From Helicoverpa zea (taxonomy: Eukaryota > Arthropoda > Insecta > Lepidoptera > Noctuidae): DNA of 64,000 nucleotides. Positions 1 to 14,400 of this stretch are shown piece by piece. The stretch spans positions 7,068,001 through 7,132,000 of the forward strand of contig NC_061463.1 of the NCBI RefSeq assembly GCF_022581195.2, given 5' to 3'. Numbering within the stretch: position 1 is the stretch's first letter; the number at the start of each line of letters is the position of its first letter. The translations under genes and the position numbers were made by a program. Under the pieces are notes generated by a model that ran no database searches, was not told the DNA's origin, and saw only the letters and a program-made list of their open reading frames with translations.

Positions 1-1462
1 GATTGGCTGCTGCTTTTATGGAGGCATTGACTATAAAACCTTTTCTGGGTTTCCATTTAATTGAGAATTTTGTTACATCCAATTTATCATTGTAAGCAGA
101 AACAGAAATTATTGTACAGACTTATAAAATGTTCATTTCGCGATGAATTAATGTGATGAAAATCTACAATTAGCTTCACTTCAAGCTTTAACGATGTTAT
201 GACGTGCCGCCATTTGTTTCTTAACAAAATATTTTGTTTTATTTAGCACTGGCGGCAACTTTCTATAACATGACCTAATTCCATTACATAATCTTCTTTT
301 GAGACTGGCTTAAGTGCCTACACGTAAATCGCGTTAGTGACGTAAGTCATCAATCACTACATTAAAACCTTAATAATATGTCTAAGTTTTTAAATAAAAC
401 GCTCCATCGCAGCAATATTCAAAATAGCGCATCGTGGATCCCAAGCCGCGTTGGGTCACATGACACATGTTCCTACGGATTACCAATGAGCTCGTATTAA
501 TGTGATTACACAAGTTTCTCCGACTCCTTCCGCCTAGCGCCGGCTCGATGTTACACAACTAGTTAGTCAAAACATTATAATATGAGAACACAGGAAGAAC
601 GGAGCGAATCACTCGGGGGAAAACTCCGTGTACTAGTGCAACAAGCTACTAACTGCAAATATTTATATATTGAACCATCGCTGTTGTCCTCCTTTTGTTG
701 CTAATACCGTTTTTAACAACTTTGCCAAATTATGGCTTGAGTCCGTTATGATGGTGCTTTCGTCCATAGTTATTCATAAGGAAATGAGTTCCTTTGACTC
801 ATTCGTATTTAAATTCTGCCAACTGTTATTTGGTAGTTTACAAGCATGTTCAAAATTAATAAATATTCCATAACAGAATTAAGGAAAAGGTTATGATGGA
901 AGTTCTTTTCTTTCGAGAATAGTTATGGTTATTTTTATACAAGCTGCACGTATGTATGGTCTATGGGTGATGATTACTGAACAACTTATTAAGGCCCAAT
1001 TATTCGGGTGTCCAAAGCATACTTAATTAAGACAAACGCTTGGTATACTTATAACGCGGGAGATCTTGACCTTGCTCTTATTTACATAATTGTTCGTCAG
1101 AGCAGAACTTAATTTTAAATAAACAACAAACGCATTAAACGTCGTCTTGTATAATCCGCGGTTTTAATGAGTAATTCCCAAACTAATTATATAAGTGCTT
1201 GTTTTACTTGTGCATCTAGAGTGAATTTATTTATTTGTAACGAATGTGTGTATTATACGTCATGTCAAAACACAGTAGCAGTGTGAAGCACTCATAAACA
1301 CTAAGATGAAATGAAGCAAGCGACCAACTTAGATTAAGATGTATTTTGAAGAATGCTTGAAACTTCTCTTTTAACCTCAAATGTCAAGGAGCAGTATACA
1401 AAAAATCAGAGAGAGGCCACAAGCCCGAGGCAAGTCAAATTAATGTGTTGTGTGGGACTTAC
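1..1462. other. Intronic sequence of the PPxY gene, no feature seen
   Basis: AT-rich sequence downstream (minus-strand sense) of the exon ending at 1463. The last coding exon of that gene must lie further left, because the exon at 1463 ends with a good donor (GTAAGT) and an unfinished codon. I see no exon-like segment, RNA gene or bounded mobile element here. Confidence 0.5.
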
Positions 1463-2458
1463 TTCTGATTGTTAGCCAGGAAGGCTCCAGCTAGTTCATC
1501 GAGGTCGAACTGTATGGGCAGCTTGAGCATGGGCCGGACGGCGTCGAGCTCATCCTCCTCCTCAGCCGAGCTGTCAGACTCTGAGCTGTCGTCACTTGCT
1601 GAGTTCGGCGAGTCATTTCTCTCATCGTCGATTTTCTGAAAGTATCAATCAATTTCATAGATCATTTTACTAAACCAGGGGATAGAATTACTCTATGGTT
1701 AATTTGAAGATTCCTACTGACGATTCTGTAGTAAATAGGTAGTTCTACAACCGATGTAACATCCTAGTTTGAATATACGGAAATGATTTCCTATTAACTC
1801 TTATAAGGCTCTTGTTATGCAGTAATATATTACGGTATTGGCTATAGGTACACGAGAATATCGGGAACTAGCTTGACCTCTAACGCCTTTGACCTGAACG
1901 GCCCTAGACAGGTAGCTTTCGCTTTCGTAACGCTTTATAAAGAAAGGAAACGAAAGCAGTGACATTTATTAAAGAGATAGTGTGCAGAAAGAGTTTAATA
2001 TATATTTTTATAACGTCATAAAAATGCTGCGATAAATTGCATTTAACACTTAATGGAAAAGCGACGTGTGAAACAAGAACATTATATATCTCGTTCTGTG
2101 CTGTTTACCCGGTACAATGGGTTCGGACATCCTGCGCGAGACAATGCGCCCGCGCGCCATTGTTCAACCGCCCTCCGTTTGTAAATATTACTAACATTCG
2201 GATAGATAGCTCATCGTTGAATCAGCCTACGTCTATGCAAATCTTATTATTGTATCGAAAGAATATAAGGCATAACGTATTGTTTTCCACATCAGCCTTA
2301 CTCTGCCTTCACACTAATGCCAGCCAAAGTAGCATCCTCATATCGCAACCAAACGTTGCTCATTATAACTTGTTTATCTTAATTTAAAAGAAAACTTCAA
2401 ACAAATGACCCTTTTTAACCGACTTCCCAAAAAGGAGGAGGTTCTCAATTCGTCGGGA

Positions 2459-2499
<41 letters not shown>

Positions 2500-5400
2500 A
2501 TGTTCACCGATTACTCAGAGACGCCTCGACCGATTTGCAAAATTTTTTTTTGTTTGATAGGGTTTACCTCCCAGGTGGTCCCATAGTCACCAGGTCAGGA
2601 TCTGATGATGGAAACCCTGAGAAATCGAGGGCAACTTTCGAAAATCGTAGGCATACGTAGGGTAAAAACTTGACACTAAGGCGCATGTCTGATAACACTA
2701 TGCAATGGTGAAGGCTTGGAGCTGACCTGATGATGAAGACCAGAGAAGGTCGAGGGAACTTGAACAATGAATGTGTAAAAATCTACCTCGTGTTTGGGCT
2801 TATTTTGTTCGTATTGACGAGACCTTTGCAACAGTGAAGGTTTGAAGCTGACCTGATGATGGAGACCAGCGAAGGTCGAGGGAACTCGACAATTGAATAT
2901 GTAAACTACCTCGTGCTTGGGCTTATATTGTTCGTATTGATGAGAACTTTCCACTGCGGATATGACATGCGGATAGTGACAACTATGCTTGTCACTGAAA
3001 AGCTAAAAATAAAAAACTTTTTACAAAAAAATAAAACCGACTCCCAAAAACACTGAAAAGCAAAAAAAAACTATTCTTAGGTGCATCGGCCTAGAAGTCG
3101 GTGGCGTTATAAACTTAGTTACATCCATTAGACACCGACTTCTAGGCCGATGCACCTAAGAATAGTTTTTTTTTGCTTTTCAGTGTTTTTGGGAGTCGGT
3201 TTTATTTTTTTGTAAAAAGTTTTTTAATTTATGGGTATAATCTAAAATAAATAGCTTCATATTTCTCGGAAACCACATACGTATTGTAGGTATCTTCAAT
3301 CTGCATGTAATTTCGCATTTGCAGACAATATCTGGGCAATGCAAATAATACAAAGTGGCCGCTTTCACGTGTTCGTGGTGCAACAGTCGAGCGGTAAGCC
3401 CCGCTCTCCCCCTCACCGCAAGTGAAAGCTGGCTCACGTCACTACTTGCACCCACTGACAAATGCACATATCTACAAACATGACCATTCAAAATATACAA
3501 TTTTTTTTATATATTTTGCAACAAATTACAAATAAAAAGATTAAGGGAAATTGTCAATAGCAAAGACCTAACCTGTCCTAAGTTATCAACTAGGATTTCC
3601 CTATTTACTTATATAACTTTTTATTTAATGTCTCAGAGCGAAGATGACCTGTGTCTAACAAGATTTAAAATTTCTTAGGCCTTTCACGCGTGAAACTACC
3701 AAGAGAAACCACTCGCAGGCCTTAACCAATCGGTTGTTTGTCGTCACCACTTTTACTGCAGAGAAAATAATAAATATAACTAATTGCCGTATGTTCTAGA
3801 AAATATAGAACAAAAGATATATTTGACTATTGGCCTAAATAGAGAGCAAAACAAACTTGAAGGTTTGTAGTCCGAATTATTTCACCCAACACTCAAAACA
3901 TTAGTATGCTTACAACTTTTGCTAACCTTTTACCACTAGCGTGAATTCGAAAGGAATAAAGCGTTAATTCAAATTGGCAACAAGGTAAAACTTTCAAGTC
4001 GGCTTTATCCTCAAAATAAACTTCGTAGGTATCTCACAAACAATAATGTAGACAGCGGCTTAGTATTCAAGCGGCGACAGTGTGGGAAAACATATTTACC
4101 TGTAATTTGTCTTCGTCGATCTTAGACTCTGCATGGTTGAGTGCGTCGTCTTTGAGCTGGTTGGCGGGGACTGGCACTGGCTGGCTGGGCTGCGCAGACG
4201 GCTCCGGCGCCACAGACGGCGGCGGCACACCGTGCAGTGCGTGCGCGTTGCTTAGGGGCAGGGGCTCATCCTAAAATAACCAATATTCAGGAGTAAGTTC
4301 GAGAGGTCTAAAGTCTGCAATTTATTAAACGTAGACACCAAAATAGTTCGCAACCAATTTTGTATCAAATATGTAGGTACATGGATCAATCCTAACTTGG
4401 TGTACCAACTACCAACATATTACATCAAAATAACTTGGAAAGATTTGATTAAGTATACGTTATTTTTGTGACGGGCTCTACATACAATGCTTAATGCATA
4501 AGCATAATTTTAGAAGTTAAAACTAAATCAATTATTGAAATTACATAAGGTTACAATTAACTCCTATTGTGGTGTTGCGATGAAAATGGCTACCAGTAAG
4601 TTCTAGAAACGGTAAATCCAGCCACGACTGTGTCAATGTTATTTTCCACGTAACCACTTTTTGTACCCGTTCAAAGTTATTTATGAAATCTTTGCAAAAT
4701 CGTAATTTCTACACCAAATTATACTTGAAGCATTGCCGACCTCGCCGCTCACTTTTCGCGTAAAAACCATCAAGTGCTCATCGCAAAATGGCGGATGCCT
4801 TTTGCATGCAGCCAACCTCTTACGTAACTTGAGTACGTAGGCTATGTTCACGTACCTATGTATTTACCCACACGGTATCGCGTCTCATCATTGTCCATGT
4901 CAATTGCTGTATTCTCATTGGATAATGACCAGTTGGCTGGTATCAGTCATGCAATGTGCTTAAAAACATCCATGTAGGCAGGTAAAAAAGTGCAAGGTTG
5001 CAGGCCTAGCCAAACGGTCGACAATTGTTAAAAAACAAACAATAAAATTTATTTTACGTCAAAGTTTCGATACGCTTTTCAAAACAATCGCGAATTGTTT
5101 TCGGAGACGCCGACGCTACTATTGGTTTGTTAAGGTCAAAGAAGGTTCAACTATCAACTGTTTGTTCTTTTAACTAAAATAAATTATCGAGACTATAATT
5201 TGCAATAGACCTGGTTATTGTTTGCTTTTCGCCAAGTTAATTTTGGCCCGCAACTTATTACGACTCCTAAAATTCTCTCGTGATTTTCAAATTCAATAAC
5301 AATATCTATGTTAGGTGCCTATCGAATGTCTATCTTAAAGTAAAAAAGGCTATCAATGGAATTAAATGCAAATATAAACGAATTGCGTCTTTATTGAGCT

Positions 5401-8400
5401 GCCTTTCCACTGCAAAATTATGCACGCCACGAGAGTTCTACCTACGCAAGCTTTTGAAATCTTGGAAAATACAACAATTACTATTAGGTACTTGAATGGT
5501 ATGGGCTCACACAGGGCTTAGTCATGTTTGAAGGTACGAGTACGTGCTTTGTTGAGCGATTATGACAGTTGAAGAACAGGATGAACTCCATACTCGGCGT
5601 GGAATGCTTGTTAATTTTGAAAGAGATGTAGGTATCTTGTGTAAATGATGTTGTGTGTGCTGTCAAGTATCAGGGCGCAGCGGAGCGCGAAATGTTTGCG
5701 ACCGCAACTGATAGAAAACGACGATTACGTCGACAGCTATTGTCGCATTGTGCACTACGCCCACCACACTTTTACTGGATTTACGAAACGTTTTAAACAT
5801 TTAATAGTTATTGTCGCTTGCCGAGCCGACCGTTGCGTGATAACGAGGAAATTGCGCCTCTCGCCAACACAGAAAGCAAGCAATCGTCTATGAACAAAGA
5901 AATTTAGGCTAAAACAGAGAAAAAACTGACAACACAAAATATAAATATAACACAATGACATGTTGTGCGTGTACAAATGGTATAAAATTGCTCAGAACCA
6001 TTGAAATTCTATACGCAATTTTATTTATAAATACGTAAGCAGGAGCTAGCAACGGTGGTCAGCAGGTGAATACTAATGGTGCTCGTGCATGTGAATGACA
6101 CAACATAAATAAAACTTTTGTTATCAAGTGAAATAAATTAATCCAACAACTAAATTCTTATTGAAAAAATACTTCGTATTTGTTGTTTTATTTATCACTT
6201 CCTTGATGAGCGTTATTCATTACTTGAAGCGTTTATACCTCTTGTTACGGGACCATATTGATGTTTTTATCGAGCTCCAAAGAGTCTCCGTTAGAGCCGA
6301 ATGACCATTCACTAAATACAGTCTATACAACCTCAATTCTCCAAGTCAAGGTAAACTGAGATTACTCATAAGGACACGCAGTGAATTTTAACTAAATTAA
6401 GATGTACCTACAGACGGATGGAAGATACTGGATCTCTGCCTGTCCGTCTGCCGCGCGTTTACGATAAAACTAATGAATCGATATCAATTTTGGGCACAGA
6501 AATCTGGACTCTAAAAAACCGGCCAAGTGCGAGTCGGACTCGCACACGAAGGGTTCCGTACCATCCAAAGTAATATTCTATATATATTTATGGATATCGA
6601 GCAAAAATGAGCAAAAAATCACGTTTGTTGTATGGGAGCCCCCAACTATTTATTTTTTTCTAGTTTTCAGTATTTGTTGTTGTAGCGGCAACAGAAATAC
6701 ATCATCTGTGAAAATTTCAACTCTCTAGCTATCACGATTCATGAGATACAGCCTGGTGACAGACGGACGGACGGACAGAGGAGCGAAAACACTAGGGTCC
6801 CGTTTTACCCTTTGGGTACGGAACGCTAAAAAGGGATATCTAGGCATATCCGGCAGAGGGGAATAAATCTAAAAATGAATTATTTAATCCTCGTTCATCA
6901 TTAAAATGTAGTCGAGGAATACTTACTTACTTTGAAAAGATAAGTTTCTGATAAAACATGAGAATACCGTGAGGGTATAATTAGCAAGTATAATATAAGT
7001 ATTTATTATTTTGTTGTATCTTATTTCAACAGAACACAAAGTAAACACCGATGACTCATCTCAATCGTGTAGCCTACACGAAACAAACTTTGTCCTCTAA
7101 GACAAAAATATTTTGTTTAAGATTTTTTGGTAATTTTGAAGGAAACTTTCAATCTTTGAAGCTTTGATAAACAGATATTTTAAAGGTCAGGGTAAGAAAC
7201 TGTCACAAGGATTTATTTTAGTATTAGAAATGAATTACAATAACTAATAAATAAACTAAATTGTTAAGTATTACCTACATAGGTAACACGGTACCAGTTA
7301 CAATTGTGGTGTGATTTGATGATTCAAGAAACTAGGGGGAATATTAAAAGCTAATATGCCTGCGATATGAAATGGATATTATTCAATAATAGAGACTAAG
7401 GCATTTATTGAGTTATTTCCTCAGCATCTGCATATCATAGACCAATGAATAATAAAGTGCTAGTAGGATATTTTATTAAGTGTTCAAGAATGACATTGTA
7501 AAACTTAGGTGAAACTCGAATGAAATAATCTACCCGATCCCGACGTCACTGTACACCTAAGAGTCGGGCTAGCATTACATGTAATAACATATTATGATCG
7601 GCTCTCAAGTTAAGCACTTGTTGGGATCACCCGAGCATAAAGAATGTTAATTAAAGTACGATGGCGAGCCAATAATTAGACGATGACAGTGCTGTGGGTG
7701 GGACGCGCGGGTGGACGGATGCGACGAAGATCATTGTGGTGCGCGTGCGCGGAAAATCGGTGGCTTCCGTTCAACACGCACACACACGCGATGTGCGCAC
7801 ATGAATTAGACATAAGTATATCTATTTTGGTTGCTGTATAAAACTGCTGCTGATAAGCCAGTGCCCACGTGATCACCAAGTCTGAAATCATCCTTCCCTG
7901 GTTGACGCCTGTACAAAAATACCAACTTATACAACTGAATTTCACCTAAACATAAAATATACTTTAATAAAAACTGACTAGAGTGAAAGTATAAAATTTA
8001 CTACATTAATAATTAGATAAATATCAATTAGAAGCTACATAGCAACAAAAAATAATTTACTGGCTCAAGTTACTACACTTCAGCGACTCTACAAAAATAC
8101 GTAAAGGGTTTTACACAGAAGTACTTGTATATTTTATAACAAGAGCTGTTATGATGCAGAAGCCTTACTTACGTACATCAGTTAGTTAGATGTGATCGTT
8201 TAAGCAAAGTGCTTAAAAAAATTAGAGTATTTCTGCAACAATTAACTTTGTGTTACCAAGTGTGCGATGTAAAAATTCATTGTACTTAATGGGCAAACCA
8301 AGTACATGTTAATTTTCAATACAATCGGTCACGGCGACTGACTCAAGGACTTCACGCCTTTTGAGTGTTTACATTCCAACTCCCGCCGGTATTGCCAAAA

Positions 8401-11400
8401 ACATTGTGAGTCAAAGTTTATTAAACGTTAAATGATATTACCAACGTAAATATCAGAGCGGGACATAATATGATACAAAACAATCATCTTATAATTGTAT
8501 TATCATGCCGTTTGGGGCTTCCATGTACAACCATAGAGGTTTTAAAGTACCTAGCTTCCTACAATACTTACCAATATATGTATAATCGAGTACCTGTGGT
8601 TTAATAATTAGGCATAGATACAAATTGTGTTCCAGCTTTGATGCTAAGTTTGAACTTTGTCCTAATCTATGAAGATCGTGTACATTGAAAGTCAGTAAGT
8701 ACTAGCTACTTAATCCTGATTGAAGTTCCTTCTTGCGGTTTTTTTTTGGTATTATTTTCAACCGCCAAGCTGAACCCTTTATGAGATACCGTAGGAGTCA
8801 GGAGTCGAGAGACGACTGGTCACCCTAGTGTTGGCAAAGCATTCGTGTCCGTTAAAGCAGAAGCAGGTGAAGCTTCCTGAGGCTACGGAATTGAAGCGTA
8901 ACCGAAGCCTTTGTATACAAAGTGTAGTACCATCTAGCAGGCTTACAATTTTCCAGGCTCTCATCTCATCTCATCTCTCAGGAACGTAGAAATGTCTCAA
9001 AATGTCGTCTCGACGTCATTACGCATGGGCACAGTATGTCTAACTATTTCTTCGAACTTGATTGTGAGCATTGTCACGTGGCAGAGTAAAACACGGTTTG
9101 ATGTGTAGATATGAGCCCTTGTAATGAACTGAATTGGTACAAAAATAACCTTCACTATTTATATATCATTTAACTTTTATCATCATTTTAACAAAAAGAA
9201 AATGAAAAGGAAAAACTGCAAATGACAACAAAACAATATTCAAAACGAATGATAAATGATTATGAAACATGAGAAAGTAAACATGAATAAACTTAAGATT
9301 TGTGAGACTGGCGAGTACGTAAGTATATGTCACAGTAACAGCCTAATTACAGATCAAAATATTGTTTTCAATACATTTGCCTGAAAATTGATACTTACCA
9401 CGTCGTCTACAGCACGGCACGGTAAAATGCTATTTCCCGCCCGCGCTAGTGCAAAAACGTTTATAGATTCTTTTTTAATTAAAGCAAGGAGTAGCTCTGA
9501 TTAAGTATACACATACATGCATTAAAGGTTTATGAATACTTAAATTGATTTTGTAATTTCAATTTAATAAAAAAGAAGTTTTATGACAAATTACCGATAT
9601 CAACAGACTGTTTAACCGTCCTTAATTTCCAATTTAAACATTTGAATTTACTTTTTTTTGGTACTTCACTATTATTTTAATATTAGGTAGTTTGTAGGAC
9701 TGCAGCTGTCAAATTGCAAAAACAACGCGGGAAATACTAGCGAACCAGAGTTTCAAAATTAAGGTTGTTGATTTTTGCGAAATTAGGTTTATTGTTTGTA
9801 GGTTTATTTCAAAGGTATTTTATTTTATATCGGCAAAGAGTATATACAAAATGTAGGACAGTAATAATTACTAATTGTTAATATTTGTTACTTTTTCACG
9901 TGCAAACGGTAGAGTAGATTTTTCAGTTGAACTGTAGCAGATCATAAGTAAGGTTAGATGATAAGAATACTGGGATTATCCACCCACCACTACCTTCAGG
10001 GAAAATAGGTTAGTACCGTGAAACGCGAACATCAACAAATTATTAAAAACATTGCTACACGAAACACTTCTTTAAACCAATAAACTCTGTTATGCTCAAC
10101 GATGAAATCATAACCAATCGACAGATTTTATGTAATGAGTACAACGACCTGTGCCAGTGAATAAGTATTGCAAACTCTTTCTATTGGGTCAGAACCAGAA
10201 AGCAGAAAGTATCCGGCCAAATATAGAGAGAATTTCTGTCATTCAAAATCTTTTCTATTTTTTTCTAATCAAAATGTAATGGAATCAAATGGAAATACTT
10301 CAAGGCCAAGAACTGCATAATTATACCAATAATAATCACCTTGGTGCCAATAATAATAATTTAATAATACGAGTAAATAAATCGCTTCTAATTTTATATT
10401 CACGATGAAAGACGGGTGACGATTTTACTTGCGTAATTTAGTAGCAGTTTGATCACTCTGAATTATAGGTAGGTCCATCAATATTTACACAAAATATGTT
10501 AGTTCGATCTTCTGTCTTGTAAGTACAGGACCCATTATCCCTCCAAAATGTACGTTAACGAAAACAGTAAGAAATAAGGTGTAAATACATAAGGGACATA
10601 TGACCGTAGTTGCCATCACGACACTATTACGAATGTGTTACAGGCCAGAAACAAAACAAAGAGAAAAGAAAGTCCATTGAAAGTATTGAAACTGGCAACT
10701 ATTGATCTGCGCCTGAATAACACTGGTAAGTAACTGTTGTTACGGTAGATAATACCAGTGACTAATGTTAGTTACCACGCAGTTGGGCAATGTCAATTAA
10801 AAAAACTGAAACATGCAGCGGAAATTATTGAAATAACTTTTTATGATCAATGATACTTTCGTAACTGTTATAGTATCATAGATGTTATAGTCAACAGGAA
10901 TTTCACGAAAAAAAAGTTATCTACTCTTGTACACGATAGCGCACTGGGTTCTGCACTAAATCATTATCATGCTGAAAATTCCTAAAAGTGTATCTGAATA
11001 GAATTTGCAGACTGTCTAATAGCCTCATTTAAATAAATGGTCCATCTTTTTGTCTGCTTTACAGATTATTACCAATACCGTCCTAACGGCAAACTGACGT
11101 GGTACAAAGACTAATATGAAATCATGTAGGAACGCTTTATTTTTGTATTGTCTGTAAGCCATAAGAGGCGACATTCACTTTACTGCCAAACGAAAACATG
11201 CATGACGAAACCAAAACTCATTTCGGAATGATATTATGTTTTCATGTTATTCAATACTGGATTTCAATAGAATTGAGACAAATATGTATGTATGATATCA
11301 CACGAAATATCATATTACGGATTATGAAATATGTACATAGATTCTTGCTTAACTCGGAACGCTCATAAGTTCACATCGCATGGCCATATGTCACGAAGTG

Positions 11401-14400
11401 ATGCATCGGCGTCATGGGTTCATCGACCCCAGTTGCCAGCCGCTTTCGCTACAAATACATAATCACCAGCACCGACCAGGTATTTGTGCACTACCTACAT
11501 ATAAATTCTCTCTAGATGTAGGTACTGAGGCTGACCTTTGACTTAACCCCAGTGCAATCCTTTGATCGTTTGAATTCTGCCTTCCAGCTAAAATACTTAA
11601 CTTCAAGCTATCCCAAAAGTATTTGAAATTAAGATAAAATTACATGTCTGTCTTATGTTAAGCGAGTTTGCGTTGTTCACAACTGTAACGCTCGTGTTAA
11701 CATTTTTGTTATTTTTATTTAAAATGTAAACAATTTGAAACTCTGCAAATAATGACTATTCTTGTACAATGTTTATAAATCAAAGTTCTCGGAAAGGCCC
11801 CAGAAACTAACAAACGTAGCCTCGGGCCGAACAACAGAAAGCTTAAGGCGAGGAAGTGGTCAACAATAATTCCATAACCGGCACGCGCATCTAAGGCGCC
11901 AAAAGGGGTCGGAGCGTCTGAGCGGGGCGAGGATAACAATACGCGCGCTAGCTTATAACTAAAAGTCGTAAGCGACAAAATGGTTTTGTAATTTTAATAT
12001 TTAGAAATGATAATTTAATAAAAATTCCTACTACCATTTTAAAGAGTATGTATATACTCAACTACTAAAAAAGTTAAGAGGCTTAAATCGGTCCCGTTTG
12101 CCCATAATATGTGAATCTCTTTTTAAAAAGAGGTATGTTTGATATATTTTTCTCTGTTATAAAAGTTACCTAATCATGTTTCTACAACTAACAAAATAAG
12201 GCTTATATCATGAACTTTCAGGTAACCAAGTTGTATTTTGATCCGTTTTGTATTTACTGAGAAAAATTGACATCCTTGGCGCCAAAAATTCCAATTCGTC
12301 CTCTTAAGTAACCATTCGCGACGGACTGTCAATAAAATATGGCGGATAGGTTCTAGAGATACATCAACTTTCGCAATACTTAGTAAGTAACAGAAATCGT
12401 TAGTTTGGAGCCACAACTCCATATTCTGTGTACAAATTCAAGGTGATCCAGTCGCAACGCAACACGGTACCTCCTCACTGAATGTTCCACGGACTAAGGC
12501 AGCTTACAAACATGTATATGATGTGTGGTAAAGTTACATGTATATACTCATGTAGGTACAAGTAAATATTGCGCTACAGTATTTCCTCATCGCGTGCGGA
12601 CCTATAACAACATGCACATAGTTAACTTACGTGAAGCTTTGGTCAGTTACATCATATGTAGGTGTCACGTTGTTGTCCACCACTACACACGAGCTGCCCT
12701 CCCGACACACCACGATTAATGATCCCATTGCCTATAGAACACTACCGTGACAAAGCCATGGTAAATCACTCTCAGTTCAGTCAAACATGAGAGATAGACC
12801 TAGTCGTGTTTATGGTTATCATAACTCTACTCTAAACAAAGTATTATAAAATGTTAGTTTCATGAAAGCTTATATTATCGGAATAACTTATTCTTAGAGA
12901 ATGTGACACATCACATGTCTGTCTGCATGGATTTGAAAAACTAAATCTAACCAAGTGTGCGTCAAGTGTCCGTTCAAATCAGTGTGCAAACGAAGAAAAT
13001 CTAGAATAACGAAACAAAAGAACGACAACGACACCCTCTAAAGAATATTCTCGAAAAGCATTGTGATGATAAAACATGAATATCTAACTAATACAGATAA
13101 TTATTAATTTTCCATCTCGGTATTAAGTGTAGTATTGTTATTCCTTCACATTGTTATATATAAGTATGTACAATGTTTCACAGCAATTACAACATCTAAG
13201 TGCCGGCCTGTACACGGAACCGGCCCATCTCTACAAAGATTACGTAACTTGAATAAACATTAAATATAAACAACTACGTGACACGGTTGACGGACATCTA
13301 CTGCTTATATTCAGTTTTTATTGCGTTTTCCTCTCAACAATATATAGTAGCCGGCATATAACTTGGCAAGGATTTGGGACCTTTAATAAGTTTGAGCTCG
13401 CACATAGTGCACTAAATTATACAAAAAACTGGTCCCTGTTATTGCTTGTGCATTATTCTATGGTTATTGACATCCTTTAGTGGCGATTATGTCTGCTTGA
13501 AAAAAATAGGACTTGTTTTCATCTCACGATTCTTGCCAAGTTACGTGCCGGGAACTATAACAAAAAATGACAAATTATGGCAAAGACAGTCAAAACTTAA
13601 GTTTAATGATGTTTCCAAGGTTATTCAAAGGTAACAACATAATAATACAAGGTATTCATTAATATTGGACGTTGACAAGAAGTGTAATTACTGTTAAATA
13701 CATACTCGACATGAACATAAATGTTGAAATAAATTGCAAATGTATGAACGTGTGGAACAGCAGCGCCTTATAATCAATGATCATCCTAGTTCTTCTCTCA
13801 ATGATAACTGAAAGCAGTCACCATAGCCGAAATCGGCAGGGCGAATGCTGAGGGAAAGGGAACTCCTTTCCCTCAGCATGGAAAAGAGCCCATGTACTGC
13901 CTTTACCCAAAGTGTCTAATCCCTCCTCAGTCTCTCAGTTCCGTCCAATATCCATCCTCCCAATCCTATCAAAAGTCCTTGAGAGTGTTGTCAATAATCA
14001 GTTGTCTCGTCACCGCTCCTCAAACAGCCTGCTGAGTCCGTACCAATCTGGCTTCCGCCCTGGTCATAGCACAGTGTCGGCTCTGGTTAAAATAACCGAC
14101 GACATTCGGCTAGCTATGGAGAACAGGCGGTTGACAGTGTTGGTGTTACTGGATTTCAGCAGTGCTTTCAATTCAGTTGATTTTGACATCCTCTTAGCCA
14201 TCCTATCGTCACTTAATATATCTTCTTCTGCAGGTGCGTGGTTCAGTTCTTATCTTCGGGGTCGCTCGCAGTCGGTCCGTACTCATGAGGTTTCCTCTGA
14301 GTGGTGTGATCTGGCTGCGGGTGTACCCCAGGGTGGTGTTCTCTCTCCTTTACTTTTCTCCGTTTTTATTAACGTAATCACAAAGTCACTTGTTTCGCAC

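Noticed and set aside
2037..2387. 116-codon plus-strand frame
   Set aside because: Intronic, AT-rich, no similarity recognised and lacking a convincing start context.
2690..2955. CRISPR-like direct repeats
   Set aside because: Units are about 125 bp, contiguous and diverged, without spacers, in a eukaryotic intron.
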